From Galactobacter caseinivorans (lineage in GTDB: Bacteria; Actinomycetota; Actinomycetes; Actinomycetales; Micrococcaceae), in NCBI RefSeq assembly GCF_003640665.1, contig NZ_QQXL01000002.1, positions 332,522 through 396,521 of the forward strand: a stretch of 64,000 nucleotides of DNA, in the 5' to 3' direction. The position numbers and the translations under genes are program-made. The notes beneath the pieces were generated by a model, which saw only the letters and a program-made list of their open reading frames with translations, had not been told where the DNA came from and made no database searches. This document shows, piece by piece, positions 17,179 to 27,291 of this stretch. Within the stretch, counting starts at the first letter, position 1, and each line of letters starts with the position of its first letter.

Positions 17179-17702
17179 TTGGCTTCCTTCCCGGTGGTGG
17201 CCCCGGCAGCGGCCGGGATCAACGTCTTGATGGCCTGGATGAGTCCGGCCTTGTCTGTGTGGTAGCGGGCGCGGAATCCGGTATCGAAGCCGAATCCGTC
17301 CTGGTGGTGGCGAAGCACAATGATTCCGTCCTTCTCCACCGCCTTGCCCACCATGTTGCTGGTGGTGTCCACGAGTTCAAGCGCGGACGCGGGGATGAAG
17401 AAGTTGGTGCCGCCCTCACGCAGCACTGCCACGCCGTCCTGGCCCACGGAGAGCAGCGCGTTGCCGCGCAGGCCAAGCCCGTGCACCGCGATGCGATCAA
17501 GGCGATCCCCTGCGGCGGTGGTCACCACGTAGGTGCCCTCCACCTCCGTGCGGGGCTCCGTCAGCGTGCCCGGGATGCTCGCGGGCGTCGGCACGTGGGA
17601 CTGGCGTCGCTTGCGATTGCTCCAACCCACCAGGATCAGGACGATGACGCCAAGCACCACCAGGATGGTGATGATGACGGCGGGGACGTAATCGGGACTC
17701 AT
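17175..17702 (-). CDS. Membrane-anchored PH-like protein of the pyrimidine operon
   Basis: A 175-residue protein with one N-terminal membrane helix (about residues 8-27, rich in V/I/L), a basic NRKRR stop-transfer, and a soluble domain of about 120 residues that looks beta-rich ([20 protein letters not shown], then [12 protein letters not shown]). Homologues are often annotated PH domain-containing protein or transporter. It overlaps pyrC by 4 nt (ATGA) and carA by 4 nt, so it is fully embedded in the operon. The ATG at 17702 is fixed by this overlap; the longer frame into pyrC is spurious. Its function is not known to me; a role tied to CarAB, pyrimidine flux or the membrane is inferred only from context. 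Confidence 0.75.
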   Translation of the reverse strand: MSPDYVPAVIITILVVLGVIVLILVGWSNRKRRQSHVPTPASIPGTLTEPRTEVEGTYVVTTAAGDRLDRIAVHGLGLRGNALLSVGQDGVAVLREGGTNFFIPASALELVDTTSNMVGKAVEKDGIIVLRHHQDGFGFDTGFRARYHTDKAGLIQAIKTLIPAAAGATTGKEAK

Positions 17703-19021
17703 GCAGAAGCCTCTTCGTAGGGGGTGGCCAATTCGCCGTCCACGACGGTGGGGTGGCCGTGGTAAAACACGTGCATCACGCGGCCGGGCAGCTCCAAGCC
17801 GCGGAAGGGCGAGTTGCGGCCCTTGGTGGCGTGGGATTCCGGGTTCACGACGGTCTTGGCCGCCGGATCCACGAGGGTCAGGTGTGCGGGCTCCCCCGCA
17901 CGGATGGGCCGCCCCTGGTCGGGGAGGCGCCCAATCAGCGCCGGGGTCGCGGACATGATGCGGGCCACGTCCTCCCACTGGATCAGGCCGGTATCCACCA
18001 GCGCGTGCTGCACCACCGGAAGGGCGGTCTCCAGCCCGGTCATGCCCATGGCTGCGGCCGCCCACTCGCATTCCTTGGCCTCAGTGGGGTGCGGGGCGTG
18101 GTCCGTGCCGATCACGTCGATGGTGCCATCCGCCACCGCCTCGCGCAGCGCCTGCACATCGGCGGCGGTGCGCAGGGGCGGGTTGACCTTAAAGACCGGG
18201 TCATAGTCCCTGGCCAACTCATCCGTGAGCAGCAGGTGGTGCGGGGTGACCTCCGCGGTCACGTCCACTCCGCGGGCCTTGGCCCAGCGCAGGATCTCCA
18301 CGGAGCCCGCGGTGGAGACGTGGCACACGTGCAGGCGCGAGCCCACATGCTGGGCCAGCAGCACATCCCTGGCGATGATGGACTCCTCCGCCACGGCCGG
18401 CCAACCGGCCAGCCCCAGCTCGGCGGAGACCACGCCCTCGTTCATCTGAGCGCCCTCGGTGAGGCGCGGCTCCTGCGCGTGCTGAGCAATCACGCCGTCG
18501 AACGCCTTGACGTACTCCAACGCTCGGCGCATCAGCACCGGGTCGGAGACACAGATGCCGTCGTCTGAAAAGACGCGCACCCCGGCGCGGGACTCGGCCA
18601 TGGCGCCCAGCTCCGCCAGGCGCTCACCCGCCAGGCCCACGGTCACGGCGCCCACCGGGCGCACGTCAACCCAGCCGGACTCGCGGCCCAGGCGCCAGAC
18701 CTGCTCCACCACGCCAGCCGTATCTGCCACGGGAAGGGAGTTGGCCATGGCGTGCACGGCCGTGTAACCGCCCTTGGCCGCGGCGCGCGTGCCGGTCTCC
18801 ACCGTCTCCGCGTCCTCGCGGCCCGGCTCACGCAGGTGCGTGTGCGGATCCACCAGGCCGGGCAGCAGCACCAGGCCCTGCGCCTCCACGACGGTGGCGC
18901 GCTCTGGGGCGCTCAGCGTGCCGCCGGGGCCAATCTCCTGGATGCGCCCCTTAGTGATCAAGAGGTCCTGCGGGTCGCCGCCGAGGATACGGGCGTTGCG
19001 GATCAGGGTAGATGCCGACAT
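17699..19021 (-). CDS. pyrC: Dihydroorotase
   Basis: A 440-residue zinc amidohydrolase that cyclises carbamoyl aspartate to dihydroorotate. The metal motif DPHTHLREPGRED follows LVLLPGLV near residue 55; DVIGTDHAPHP near the C-terminal third carries the catalytic Asp. The ATG at 19021 is 1 nt after the pyrB stop. Upstream in-frame sequence belongs to pyrB in another frame. Confidence 0.96.
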   Translation of the reverse strand: MSASTLIRNARILGGDPQDLLITKGRIQEIGPGGTLSAPERATVVEAQGLVLLPGLVDPHTHLREPGREDAETVETGTRAAAKGGYTAVHAMANSLPVADTAGVVEQVWRLGRESGWVDVRPVGAVTVGLAGERLAELGAMAESRAGVRVFSDDGICVSDPVLMRRALEYVKAFDGVIAQHAQEPRLTEGAQMNEGVVSAELGLAGWPAVAEESIIARDVLLAQHVGSRLHVCHVSTAGSVEILRWAKARGVDVTAEVTPHHLLLTDELARDYDPVFKVNPPLRTAADVQALREAVADGTIDVIGTDHAPHPTEAKECEWAAAAMGMTGLETALPVVQHALVDTGLIQWEDVARIMSATPALIGRLPDQGRPIRAGEPAHLTLVDPAAKTVVNPESHATKGRNSPFRGLELPGRVMHVFYHGHPTVVDGELATPYEEASA

Positions 19022-19022
19022 G

Positions 19023-19988
19023 TCAGGCTCCTTCGGGGGTGTTGGCTCCGGAGAGCACAAGGTAGAGGACGGCCATGCGCACGGAGACGCCGTTGGCGAC
19101 CTGCGCCAGCACCCGTGAGCGCGGCGAATCCGCGGCGGCGGCACTGATTTCTAGGCCGCGGTTCATGGGCCCGGGATGCATCACGATGCTCTGTGGGGGC
19201 AGGACAGCCAGGCGCGGGGCGTCCAGGCCCCAGCGGCGCGAATACTCCGCGACGGACGGGAAGAAGGAGCTCTGCATGCGCTCCGCCTGCACCCGCAGCA
19301 TCATGACGGCGTCCGGGCCGGCCGCGAGGGCGCGGTCAAGATCCAGTTCGACGTCGCAGGGCCAGCTCTCCACGCCCACGGGCAGCAGGGTGGGCGGGGC
19401 CACCAGGGTGACGCGCGCGCCGAGGCGGTGCATGAGCCACACATCGGAGCGGGCCACGCGCGAGTGCACCACGTCCCCCACGATGACCACCCGCGCGCCG
19501 TCGAGCCCGCGGCCGGTGGGAGAGACGCCGTCCCGTGCGGCCAACTCGCGGCGCAGCGTGAGGGCGTCCAGCAGCGCCTGGGTGGGGTGGGCGTGGGTGC
19601 CGTCCCCCGCGTTGACCACCGCCGCGTCAATCCAATCGGTGCGCGCCAACCGCTGGGCCGCGCCGGAGGCCGGGTGACGAATCACCACGGCGTCAGCGCC
19701 CATGGCCTGCAGGGTCTGCGCCGTGTCCTTCAGGGACTCCCCCTTGGACACGGAGGAGCCCTTAGCGGAGAAGTTGATGACGTCCGCTGAGAGGCGCTTG
19801 GCCGCTGCCTCGAAGGAGATGCGGGTACGCGTGGAGTCCTCAAAGAAGAGGTTCACCACGGTGCGGCCGCGCAGCGCGGGGAGCTTCTTGACCTCTCGCC
19901 CGGCCACATCCCCCATGGTCTCAGCGACATCCAGAATGCGAATGGCGTCCTCGCGGGACAGGTTCACGGTGTCTAGAAGATGCCTCAC
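19023..19988 (-). CDS. pyrB: Aspartate carbamoyltransferase catalytic subunit
   Basis: A 321-residue enzyme that joins carbamoyl phosphate and aspartate. The carbamoyl phosphate site [18 protein letters not shown] and [13 protein letters not shown] are intact, and [15 protein letters not shown] and HPGPMNRG are present. The GTG start overlaps the pyrR stop by 4 nt. No pyrI regulatory subunit is present, as usual for actinobacteria. Confidence 0.96.
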   Translation of the reverse strand: MRHLLDTVNLSREDAIRILDVAETMGDVAGREVKKLPALRGRTVVNLFFEDSTRTRISFEAAAKRLSADVINFSAKGSSVSKGESLKDTAQTLQAMGADAVVIRHPASGAAQRLARTDWIDAAVVNAGDGTHAHPTQALLDALTLRRELAARDGVSPTGRGLDGARVVIVGDVVHSRVARSDVWLMHRLGARVTLVAPPTLLPVGVESWPCDVELDLDRALAAGPDAVMMLRVQAERMQSSFFPSVAEYSRRWGLDAPRLAVLPPQSIVMHPGPMNRGLEISAAAADSPRSRVLAQVANGVSVRMAVLYLVLSGANTPEGA

Positions 19989-20554
19989 CGGATCACCACC
20001 CGGTCCACGCCGTCCATCTCGGTGAGCTCAACGTGCACCGACTCGCCCTTGGCGGTGGGCAGGTTCTTGCCCACGTGGTCCGCGCGAATGGGGAGTTCGC
20101 GGTGGCCGCGATCCACGAGCACGGCCAGGCGCACCACGGAGGGCCTGCCAAGGTCGTTGAGCGCGTCAAGCGCGGCGCGGATGGTGCGGCCGGAATAGAG
20201 CACATCATCCACCAGCACCACAGTGCGGGCGTCGATGCCTGCCGCGGGCACCACGGTGGGGGCCGGCGTGCGGGCTGCCTGGTGGCGAAGGTCGTCCCGA
20301 TACATGGTCACGTCCAGGCTCCCGAGGAGATGATCAACGGGGCGGGAGGTGATCTGGGCCAGCTTGTCAGCCAGGCGGGCGGCGAGGTGAACGCCGCGGG
20401 TGGGGATGCCGAGCAGGACCAAGTCCTGTGCACCCTTGGTGTTTTCCACGATCTCGTGGGCGATCCGGGTCAACGCCCGATCGATTTCGGCTGCGGTCAG
20501 GACCTCACGGCCGCGCTCCTCTTCGGGAGTGCTTGCACCGGTGTTCTGGCTCAT
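19985..20554 (-). CDS. pyrR: PyrR regulator / uracil phosphoribosyltransferase
   Basis: A 189-residue RNA-binding regulator of the pyr operon that may also have UPRT activity. The PRPP-binding motif [18 protein letters not shown] is near residues 115-132. The ATG at 20554 fits the family N-terminus ([17 protein letters not shown]) and lies directly after the GGAAGGAGG of the PyrR element. The longer upstream frame runs into the divergent PrsW gene and is not supported. It leads the operon pyrR-pyrB-pyrC-PH-carA-carB-pyrF. Confidence 0.94.
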   Translation of the reverse strand: MSQNTGASTPEEERGREVLTAAEIDRALTRIAHEIVENTKGAQDLVLLGIPTRGVHLAARLADKLAQITSRPVDHLLGSLDVTMYRDDLRHQAARTPAPTVVPAAGIDARTVVLVDDVLYSGRTIRAALDALNDLGRPSVVRLAVLVDRGHRELPIRADHVGKNLPTAKGESVHVELTEMDGVDRVVIR

Positions 20555-20555
20555 C

Positions 20556-20590
20556 TGCCGACCTCCTTCCCCGCCTCTCCGGACGGAATT
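20556..20590 (-). promoter_or_regulatory. PyrR-binding leader element over the pyrR ribosome binding site
   Basis: Read on the minus strand, CGTCCGGAGAGGCGGGGAAG followed by GAGG matches the conserved PyrR loop (TCC-n-GAGAGGC-n-GAAGG) known from Bacillus and mycobacterial pyr leaders. The AAGGAGG of pyrR is part of it, so UMP-bound PyrR would block translation initiation, as reported for mycobacteria, rather than control an attenuator. No terminator hairpin follows. Confidence 0.7.
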
Positions 20591-20607
20591 TAAAGGGTGT
20601 CTGCCGC

Positions 20608-20640
20608 CCACGAATCTATCACGGGGCCCAGTTCCGACTT
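20608..20640 (-). promoter_or_regulatory. Possible pyrR promoter
   Basis: On the minus strand TTCAAG is followed after 17 nt by GATAGA about 60 nt before the pyrR start. The hexamers are weak matches to the sigma-70 consensus, so this is tentative. Confidence 0.25.
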
Positions 20641-20701
20641 GAATCGGGACACCCGTGTGACCTGACGCCCGCGTCACACTCACGGCCCTAAGGTAGAGCC
20701 C

Positions 20702-21895
20702 ATGAGCTACCCTCCTCCGCACGGCCACCAGGGCCCACCCGCGCAGTACTCCCACGCGCCCATGCCCGTTGCTCCGGTCCAGGTGGCCCCCGTGCGCACC
20801 ACCGAGGCCGCAGTGCGTCGCGGCGGCGGCGTGATCACCGCCTGGATCCTGTTGGGCGTCGCCGCGTTGGTGATGGCGGGGTTCCTGCTGCTGGCCGTTG
20901 GCCCCGCCGCGACCGTGGTCTCCGGGCTGCTTGGCCTGATCCCGTTGGCCATCTGCCTGGTGGGCCTGCGCTGGGTGGATCGCTGGGATCCGGAGCCGGC
21001 GCGTTGGGTCATCCTCGCGCTGCTGTGGGGCGGCGGCGCGGCCACCTTTGGCTCTCTCATCATTGAGGGTCTGGTGGGCGCCGCGCTGAACCTGGGAGAG
21101 ACGGCGTCCGCGGTGGTGTTGGCGCCCGTCGTGGAGGAGGTCATGAAGGGGCTGGGCGTCCTGTTGCTGGTCCTGGTGGCCCGGCGGTACTTCCACGGCC
21201 CGGTGGACGGGATTGTGTACGGCGGCCTGATCGGCGCGGGTCTGGCCTTTACCGAGAACATCCTCTACCTCTCCTCTGCCCTGCAGGACGGCTCGGTGTT
21301 GCAGACCTGGGTGGGCAGGGGTCTGCTTGGGCCCTTTGCGCACGTGCTCTTTACGGCATGGACCGGTGCCGCGGTGGGCTGGGCCACTGAACGACGCCGC
21401 GGGCTCATCTTCCCTGCCTGGCTGGGCGGCCTGGTGCTCGCGATCCTTGGACACGCGCTCTGGAACGGCCTGGCGTCAAATCTCTTGTTCGGCAACTTCC
21501 TGGTCGGTTACGCCGTACTCCAGGTCCCGTTCTTTGTGGGCGCCGTCATCACGTGTGTGCTGCTGGCCCGGCGCGAGCGCAGGCTCACTAAGGACTCGCT
21601 GCAGGCCTACACCCAGGCCGGTTGGTACCTTCCGCAGGAGGCGGTGGCGCTCTCCACCCCGGCCATGCGGCGAGAGAGCCTGCGGTGGGCGGCCAAGCGC
21701 GGCGCCCGCCCGCAGATGAAGTCGGTGATCCGCACCGCGGATGCCCTGGCGGCCGAGCACCAGCGCATCCGGGCACGCGGCCCGGAGCCGGAGCTGCTGA
21801 GCCACCAGGCGGAGCTGTTGCAGCGCAGCCTCAGTGCACGCGAGTCGCTGCGTGGCGCCGTGGCCCACGGGCCAGGTGGCTGGACGGCGTCCTAG
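20702..21895 (+). CDS. PrsW-type intramembrane protease
   Basis: A 397-residue polytopic membrane protein with roughly eight membrane helices, a Pro-rich cytosolic N-terminus (about 35 residues) and a basic soluble C-terminus. PrsW signatures are present: VVEEVMKG (residues 143-150), FTENILY (183-189), [10 protein letters not shown] and LGHALWNG. The paired glutamates and histidines form the presumed glutamic-protease site. The family cleaves anti-sigma factors in Bacillus; here no anti-sigma gene is adjacent. The gene is divergent from pyrR and convergent with nusB. Confidence 0.88.
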   Translation: MSYPPPHGHQGPPAQYSHAPMPVAPVQVAPVRTTEAAVRRGGGVITAWILLGVAALVMAGFLLLAVGPAATVVSGLLGLIPLAICLVGLRWVDRWDPEPARWVILALLWGGGAATFGSLIIEGLVGAALNLGETASAVVLAPVVEEVMKGLGVLLLVLVARRYFHGPVDGIVYGGLIGAGLAFTENILYLSSALQDGSVLQTWVGRGLLGPFAHVLFTAWTGAAVGWATERRRGLIFPAWLGGLVLAILGHALWNGLASNLLFGNFLVGYAVLQVPFFVGAVITCVLLARRERRLTKDSLQAYTQAGWYLPQEAVALSTPAMRRESLRWAAKRGARPQMKSVIRTADALAAEHQRIRARGPEPELLSHQAELLQRSLSARESLRGAVAHGPGGWTAS

Positions 21896-21909
21896 CCCGG
21901 CCCCACAGA

Positions 21910-21953
21910 ACACAGCAGCGGCCCCGCCTTCAGGCGGGGCCGCTGCTGTGTGC
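21910..21953. terminator. Bidirectional terminator between prsW-like gene and nusB
   Basis: ACACAGCAGCGGCCCCGCC pairs perfectly with GGCGGGGCCGCTGCTGTGT around a TTCA loop: a 19-bp stem between two convergent genes. T-runs are absent, as is common in high-GC actinobacteria. Confidence 0.85.
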
Positions 21954-21985
21954 GGTTGATCAGATCAGGTGACCAGGTCAGGTGA

Positions 21986-22393
21986 TTAGGCCAACAGGGA
22001 GGGCTTGAGCCGCTGCAGGCGCCCCAGCAGGCCGTTCACGAACTCCGGGGAGTCATCCGTGGAGAGCTCGCGGACCAGGCCAACGGCCTCTGACACGGCG
22101 ACCGCGTCCGGGACCTCGTCGTTGTAGAGCAGCTCCCACAGACCAAGACGCAGGGCGGCACGGTCAACGGCCGGCATGCGATCAAGCGTCCAGCCCTGGG
22201 CGTAGGTGGAGAGGATCTCATCCAGGCGGTCCTGGTGATCAACGACCCCGCCCACGATCTCCCGCGTGTACGGGTTAATGAACTCATCCTCGTCAACGCG
22301 ACGGATGAGCACCTCACCGGGGCGCACATCGCGTTGTTCGGCCTCAAAGAGCACCTCGAGGGCGCGCTTGCGGGCCTTGCTGCGGGCGCTCAC
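21986..22393 (-). CDS. nusB: Transcription antitermination factor NusB
   Basis: A 135-residue all-helical RNA-binding protein that acts with NusE (S10) on boxA in rRNA transcription. It begins [20 protein letters not shown], the usual NusB start, and keeps [20 protein letters not shown] and [19 protein letters not shown]. The GTG start overlaps the efp stop by 4 nt. Confidence 0.96.
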   Translation of the reverse strand: MSARSKARKRALEVLFEAEQRDVRPGEVLIRRVDEDEFINPYTREIVGGVVDHQDRLDEILSTYAQGWTLDRMPAVDRAALRLGLWELLYNDEVPDAVAVSEAVGLVRELSTDDSPEFVNGLLGRLQRLKPSLLA

Positions 22394-22953
22394 TCGGAGA
22401 CTCGGCCCAGGTAATCGCCGGTGCGGGTATCCACCTTGACCTTGGTGCCCTGCTCAACAAACAGCGGAACCTGGATCTCGTAGCCGGTCTCCAGGGTGGC
22501 CGGCTTGGTGCCTGCGGAGGAGCGATCTCCCTGCAGGCCGGGCTCGGTGTAGGTGATCTCCAGGATGACGGAGGAGGGCAGCTCGACGTAGAGGGGGGAA
22601 CCCTCGTGCATCGCGATGACCACGTTGAGGTTCTCCAGCATGAAGTTGGAGGCATCCCCGACGGTCTCCGGGGCCACGGTCACCTGGTCGTAGTCGGCCA
22701 GATCCATGAACACGTAATCGGTGCCATCCAGGTACAGGTACTGATAATCGCGGCGATCTACCGTGGCGGTCTCGATCTTGGCGCCGGCGTTGTAGGTCTT
22801 ATCAACCACCTTGCCGGAGACCACGTTGCGCATCTTGGTGCGAACGAAGGCGCCGCCCTTACCCGGCTTCACGTGCTGGAACTCGATGATGGACCAGAGC
22901 TGGCCATCGATCTTGAGCACGGTCCCGTTCTTGATGTCGCTACTGGTCGCCAC
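22390..22953 (-). CDS. efp: Elongation factor P
   Basis: A 187-residue three-barrel factor that relieves ribosome stalling at polyproline. The tip loop reads [12 protein letters not shown] with Lys 32 at the modification position, and the C-terminal signature [11 protein letters not shown] is present. No modification enzyme gene (epmA, earP) is nearby. The GTG start has AAAGAGGA upstream. It is coupled to nusB downstream. Confidence 0.97.
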   Translation of the reverse strand: MATSSDIKNGTVLKIDGQLWSIIEFQHVKPGKGGAFVRTKMRNVVSGKVVDKTYNAGAKIETATVDRRDYQYLYLDGTDYVFMDLADYDQVTVAPETVGDASNFMLENLNVVIAMHEGSPLYVELPSSVILEITYTEPGLQGDRSSAGTKPATLETGYEIQVPLFVEQGTKVKVDTRTGDYLGRVSE

Positions 22954-23068
22954 TGATTCCTCTTTCGTGCGCTACCCCTGCCGGCACGCGCACAGCGCGG
23001 CGCAGGGTGGAGTGTTTTTGGGGTGTTGATCCGCAGGAGATTCTACCGCAGGGGCGAACCGCTCGGGT

Positions 23069-23569
23069 TCAGGCCGATTCCAGCTCCAGCTGGACCAGCT
23101 CATAACTGCGCCGCGAGCACTCGATCAGCCGCTCGTCCGCGCCAGCAGCTTCGCGGCCCTCCCAGGCGCCGCGGAAGCGGGTGGCCGCTGCCTTCATGTC
23201 TCCCTGGGTGTAGAAGTCCGCGCCCAACTGTTGGAGCACATCGGCCTCCGTGCTGGTGCCGGCAAACTCCTCCAGCAGGCGACGCAGGCGGTTGATGGCC
23301 CGCTCCGTGTCACCGTTCCAGCGCGTCACCTCCGTGTCCAGCAGGCGCAGCCGGGGGTTGGAGGGGTCCATCAGGCGGGACTCCGCCACCACCTCGGCCG
23401 CATCGGCAAAGCGCCCCATGGCAATGAGGACCACCACGCGGTGGCCGGCCTCCTGCTCCACCAGCACGCGGGCTGCCTGCTCCTGATCCACAATCACGGG
23501 GCGCAGGGAGGGCAGCTGGAAGCGGACGCCGGGCACGCCTGTGTCCATGAGCTGATCCACGACGTTCAC
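23069..23569 (-). CDS. TPR-like helical repeat protein between aroB and efp
   Basis: A 166-residue protein of short paired helices: [58 protein letters not shown] and a final helix. This is the pattern of tetratricopeptide repeats, a protein-protein interaction fold. There is no signal peptide. The start overlaps the aroB stop by 4 nt. I do not recognise an orthologue with a named role. pepQ and aroQ, often found between aroB and efp in other bacteria, are absent here. Confidence 0.75.
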   Translation of the reverse strand: MNVVDQLMDTGVPGVRFQLPSLRPVIVDQEQAARVLVEQEAGHRVVVLIAMGRFADAAEVVAESRLMDPSNPRLRLLDTEVTRWNGDTERAINRLRRLLEEFAGTSTEADVLQQLGADFYTQGDMKAAATRFRGAWEGREAAGADERLIECSRRSYELVQLELESA

Positions 23570-24657
23570 GCGATCACCTCCTGGTAGGCGGTGAAGAGCA
23601 GGGCATCATCGGGGGCCTCAAGCACGCCCGGGCGTCCCTGGCCGTCCAGGACGATGAAGCGCAGGTGGTCCCCGCGCGCCTTCTTATCCCGGCGCATGGT
23701 CTCCAGCAGGCTCTTCCACCGATCCCCGCGGTACTCCACCGGAAGGCCAAGCGAGGACAGGATGGTGCGGTGACGATCCGCCGTCGCGTCGTCAAGGCGG
23801 CCCACCAGGCGGCCAAGCTCCGCGGCAAAAACCATGCCAACGGACACCGCGGCGCCGTGGCGCCACTGATACCGCTCAGCGTGCTCAATGGAGTGGGCCA
23901 AGGTATGCCCGTAATTCAGGATCTCCCGACGCCCGGACTCCCGCAGGTCCTCGGAGACCACCTCTGCCTTGACCTTGATGGTGCGCTCCACAATCTCGCG
24001 GAACGCAGCGGAGTGCGGGTCCGTCGCGGCGGCCACATCCTCCTCAAAAAGCTCCAGGATGCGCTCGTCAGCGATGAAGCCGGTCTTCACGGCCTCTGCC
24101 ATGCCCGTGACCAGCTCGTTCTGGGGCAGAGTCTCTAGGGCGTCAAAGTCCACCAGCACGCCGACCGGCGGGTGGAAGGCTCCCACCAGGTTCTTGCCCT
24201 CTGCGGTATTGATCCCGGTCTTGCCGCCCACGGCGGCGTCCACCATGCCAAGGAAGGTGGTGGGGACGTGAACCACGCGAACGCCGCGCAGCCAGGTGGC
24301 CGCCACAAAGCCGGCCAGGTCGGTGACGGAGCCGCCGCCGACGGACACCACGGCGTCCGTGCGGGTGAAGTCCGACTGACCCATGATCTGCCAGCAGAAC
24401 GCGGCGACCTCCACGCGCTTGCCCTCTTCGGCGTCCGGGATCTCTGCGGTGATGGCCTCCAGGCCGTCCGCAACCAGCTGTTCCCGGACGGCCTCTCCCG
24501 TGGCGCGCAGCGCGCGCGGGTGCACCACGAGGACGCGCTTGGCCTGCTCGCCGAGCAGCGGGCGCAGGCGGCCCATGAGGGAACGGCCCACGATCACGTC
24601 ATAGCCGGGACCGTCAGGCGTGCCGACGTGGATGGTGCTGGGCTCGGTGGCCGTCAT
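23566..24657 (-). CDS. aroB: 3-dehydroquinate synthase
   Basis: A 363-residue NAD- and metal-dependent enzyme that converts DAHP to dehydroquinate, the second shikimate step. Motifs include [39 protein letters not shown] and the metal-binding [12 protein letters not shown]. The start overlaps the aroK stop by 4 nt. Confidence 0.96.
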   Translation of the reverse strand: MTATEPSTIHVGTPDGPGYDVIVGRSLMGRLRPLLGEQAKRVLVVHPRALRATGEAVREQLVADGLEAITAEIPDAEEGKRVEVAAFCWQIMGQSDFTRTDAVVSVGGGSVTDLAGFVAATWLRGVRVVHVPTTFLGMVDAAVGGKTGINTAEGKNLVGAFHPPVGVLVDFDALETLPQNELVTGMAEAVKTGFIADERILELFEEDVAAATDPHSAAFREIVERTIKVKAEVVSEDLRESGRREILNYGHTLAHSIEHAERYQWRHGAAVSVGMVFAAELGRLVGRLDDATADRHRTILSSLGLPVEYRGDRWKSLLETMRRDKKARGDHLRFIVLDGQGRPGVLEAPDDALLFTAYQEVIA

Positions 24658-25190
24658 GGGGTTCTCCTTGTGACTGTGTTCTGGGGCAGGCGGGCGGCGA
24701 TCGCCGAGGCGACCTCCGCGGCCGTGCCTGCCGCCGCGTCCACCGTGATGGTGGCAAGGCTGCTGTAGTGCTGTGCCCGGTCCGCCAGAACGGCGCTCCA
24801 GGCTGCGATGGGGTCCGGGCCGGCCAAGATGGGCCGGCTTGAGTCCTGACCAAGGCGGCGCTGGGCCGTCGCGGCGTCGATCTGGAGTTCCACCACGGTG
24901 GAGCCCGCCAGGTCCGCGCGGTTGCGCGGATCCAACACCACTCCGCCGCCCGTGGCGATCACGGCGGGCTCCCCGGCAAGCGCCGCCAGGAGCTCCCCGC
25001 GCTCCAGGGCCCGGAAGTGCTCCTCGCCGTGCCTGGCAAAGATCTGGGTAATGGCCCCGTGGCGCGCCACGATCCCCGCGTCGAGATCGCTGAGGGGCAG
25101 GCCCAAGAGGCCGGCCAGCTCCCGGCCCACGGCGCTCTTACCACTGGCCATGGGGCCCACGAGGACCACATGCGCGTTGACTGGGGTCAT
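24654..25190 (-). CDS. aroK: Shikimate kinase
   Basis: A 178-residue kinase that phosphorylates shikimate. The P-loop [11 protein letters not shown] is at about residues 12-22, the shikimate-binding segment [12 protein letters not shown] follows, and [11 protein letters not shown] is the conserved glycine-rich site. The ATG at 25190 overlaps the aroC stop by one base (TGATG); the longer upstream frame lies inside aroC and is spurious. Confidence 0.95.
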   Translation of the reverse strand: MTPVNAHVVLVGPMASGKSAVGRELAGLLGLPLSDLDAGIVARHGAITQIFARHGEEHFRALERGELLAALAGEPAVIATGGGVVLDPRNRADLAGSTVVELQIDAATAQRRLGQDSSRPILAGPDPIAAWSAVLADRAQHYSSLATITVDAAAGTAAEVASAIAARLPQNTVTRRTP

Positions 25191-26386
25191 CACTGACCTG
25201 GGGTGAGATTCTGCGGAATCGAGTCGGTGAAGCTCGCGATGTTGGCCGCGGTCTGGCTGATGTTGTCCCCACCAAACTTCTCCAACACGGAATCCGCCAG
25301 CACCAACGCCACCATGGCCTCTGCCACCACGCCGGCCGCGGGCACGGCGCACACGTCTGAGCGCTGGTGGTGGGCGTGGGCGGCCTCTCCCGTGGACACG
25401 TCCACGGTCGCCAGCGCCTGCGGCACCGTCGCGATGGGCTTCATGGCGGCGCGGACCCGGATGGACCCGCCAATGCTCATGCCGCCCTCGATGCCGCCGG
25501 CCCGGTCGCTCTCACGCAGCAGGCGCCCCTGGGCGTCCGCCGTGATCTCGTCGTGGGCCACGCCTCCGCGGCGGCGCGCGGTCGCGAAACCGTCCCCTAC
25601 CTCCACGCCCTTGATGGCCTGGATGCCCATGAGTGCCCCTGCCAGGCGCGCGTCAAGGCGGCGGTCCCAGTGCACAAAGGAGCCAAGGCCAACGGGCAGG
25701 CCGGTGGCGATGACCTCCACCACGCCGCCCAGCGTCTGGCCCTGGTCGTGGGCCTGGTCCACCTCTGCCACCATGGCGGCGGCAGTGGCGACGTCAAAGC
25801 AACGCAACGGATCTGCGTCCAGCGCCTCCACGTCATGCGGAGTGGGTCGCGGGGCGTCCGCCGGCGAGGCGATGGTGCCCACCTCAACGGTGTGGGAGAC
25901 CAGGCGAATGCCGAGCTGCTCCAGGAAGGAGGAGGCCACGGCGCCGAGTGCCACGCGCGTTGCGGTCTCGCGGGCGGAGGCGCGCTCCAGCACGGGGCGG
26001 GCCTCGTCAAAGCCGTACTTCTGCATGCCAGCCAGGTCAGCGTGGCCGGGGCGCGGGCGGGTCAGCGGCGCATTGCGCGCCTTGCCGTCCAGGCTTCCGG
26101 GCTCCACCGGATCCGCGCTCATGACCTGGGACCACTTGGGCCACTCGGTATTGGCGACCTCGATGGCGACCGGCCCACCCAGGGTGAAGCCGTGCCGGAC
26201 CCCACCCACGAGGGTGACCTGGTCCTGTTCAAACTTCATGCGGGCACCGCGCCCGTAGCCAAGGCGCCGTCGGGCCAGGGCAGCCTGCACGGTCCCGGTG
26301 GTGAGGGGGACGCCGGCGGGAAGTCCCTCAAGGATCCCGACGAGGGCGGGTCCATGGGATTCGCCAGAGGTGAGCCAACGCAACAT
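25190..26386 (-). CDS. aroC: Chorismate synthase
   Basis: A 398-residue reduced-FMN-dependent enzyme that makes chorismate. It begins [20 protein letters not shown] and contains [21 protein letters not shown] text, [16 protein letters not shown] and [13 protein letters not shown], all family signatures. It lies 6 nt after aroE. Confidence 0.97.
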   Translation of the reverse strand: MLRWLTSGESHGPALVGILEGLPAGVPLTTGTVQAALARRRLGYGRGARMKFEQDQVTLVGGVRHGFTLGGPVAIEVANTEWPKWSQVMSADPVEPGSLDGKARNAPLTRPRPGHADLAGMQKYGFDEARPVLERASARETATRVALGAVASSFLEQLGIRLVSHTVEVGTIASPADAPRPTPHDVEALDADPLRCFDVATAAAMVAEVDQAHDQGQTLGGVVEVIATGLPVGLGSFVHWDRRLDARLAGALMGIQAIKGVEVGDGFATARRRGGVAHDEITADAQGRLLRESDRAGGIEGGMSIGGSIRVRAAMKPIATVPQALATVDVSTGEAAHAHHQRSDVCAVPAAGVVAEAMVALVLADSVLEKFGGDNISQTAANIASFTDSIPQNLTPGQ

Positions 26387-26391
26387 AGGCC

Positions 26392-27273
26392 CTATCCTCC
26401 CACGGCGCCCCGCGGCTCCCCCCGCACAGTGATGTCGGCTGCGTCACACAAAGCGCCAAGAATCTGGGGCGATCGAGCGGCCTCTAGCCCAGTAAAGAGG
26501 GCGATCTGCTCCACCGCCTGGTGCACCAACATGGCCAACCCATGCACCACCACCCCGCCCCGCGCGGCCCACGCCGTGGCCAGCGCGCTGGGCCATGGAG
26601 CGTAAGCCACGTCCATCAGGAGGGAGCCTTGAGCGGCGCGCTGGGCGACGGCGTTCGCGAACGGATCTGCCGCGCGCGGCGGCAGGGTGGAGATCACCAC
26701 CCGCGGCTCGGGCCCCGTCATGGTCGTGAGCGAGGTCACAGCGACCTTGACGCCGAGCGTCTGCCCTAGCGCGGCCAGGCCGGCCGCGCGCTGGGGTTCA
26801 CGCACGGCCACGCTCACGTCGGTGCAACCAAGGAGCTGCACGCCGGCCAGCGCAGCGGCGGCCGTCCCGCCCCCACCAAGAATCAGACAGTGTTCCCCCT
26901 CCAAGGAGGCCACCCCGCCGCCTGCCACCGCTTGCTGCACGCCCACGACGTCGGTGTTGGCGCCATGTAAACGCACCCCACCGCCGTCGGGCAGGTGAGA
27001 GACCACCACGGTATTGAGCGCGCCAAGCGCGCGTGCCAACGGGTCAAGGGTGTCCATGTGCGCCAGCATGGCCGCCTTCATGGGCATGGTGACGGAGAGC
27101 CCCACCCAGCCCGGCTCGGTGCGCAGCCGCCCGGCCACCGTGGCGGCGTCCGCCTCCTGGGCGTCAAGGCGCCCGTAGTCGATCTGCGCCCCGAGCAGCG
27201 CATACGCCGTGGAGTGCAGCAACGGGGAACGCGAGTGATCAATCGGATGACCGATGACGGCGGCGCGGTTCAC
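26392..27273 (-). CDS. aroE: Shikimate dehydrogenase
   Basis: A 293-residue NADP(H) oxidoreductase. Shikimate is bound by Ser 14 and Ser 16 ([10 protein letters not shown]). The catalytic pair is Lys 66 ([10 protein letters not shown]) and Asp 108 (HGANTDVVG), and the nucleotide-binding turn GGGGTAAA is at 133-140. The four clustered genes aroE-aroC-aroK-aroB cover most of the pathway; aroA, the first-step enzyme and dehydroquinase are elsewhere. Confidence 0.93.
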   Translation of the reverse strand: MNRAAVIGHPIDHSRSPLLHSTAYALLGAQIDYGRLDAQEADAATVAGRLRTEPGWVGLSVTMPMKAAMLAHMDTLDPLARALGALNTVVVSHLPDGGGVRLHGANTDVVGVQQAVAGGGVASLEGEHCLILGGGGTAAAALAGVQLLGCTDVSVAVREPQRAAGLAALGQTLGVKVAVTSLTTMTGPEPRVVISTLPPRAADPFANAVAQRAAQGSLLMDVAYAPWPSALATAWAARGGVVVHGLAMLVHQAVEQIALFTGLEAARSPQILGALCDAADITVRGEPRGAVGG

Positions 27274-27291
27274 GAGGGTATGCTCACGCGA

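Noticed and set aside
19988..21454. Longer PyrR frame of about 490 residues
   Set aside because: The upstream part is the antisense of the PrsW gene; PyrR proteins are about 180-190 residues.
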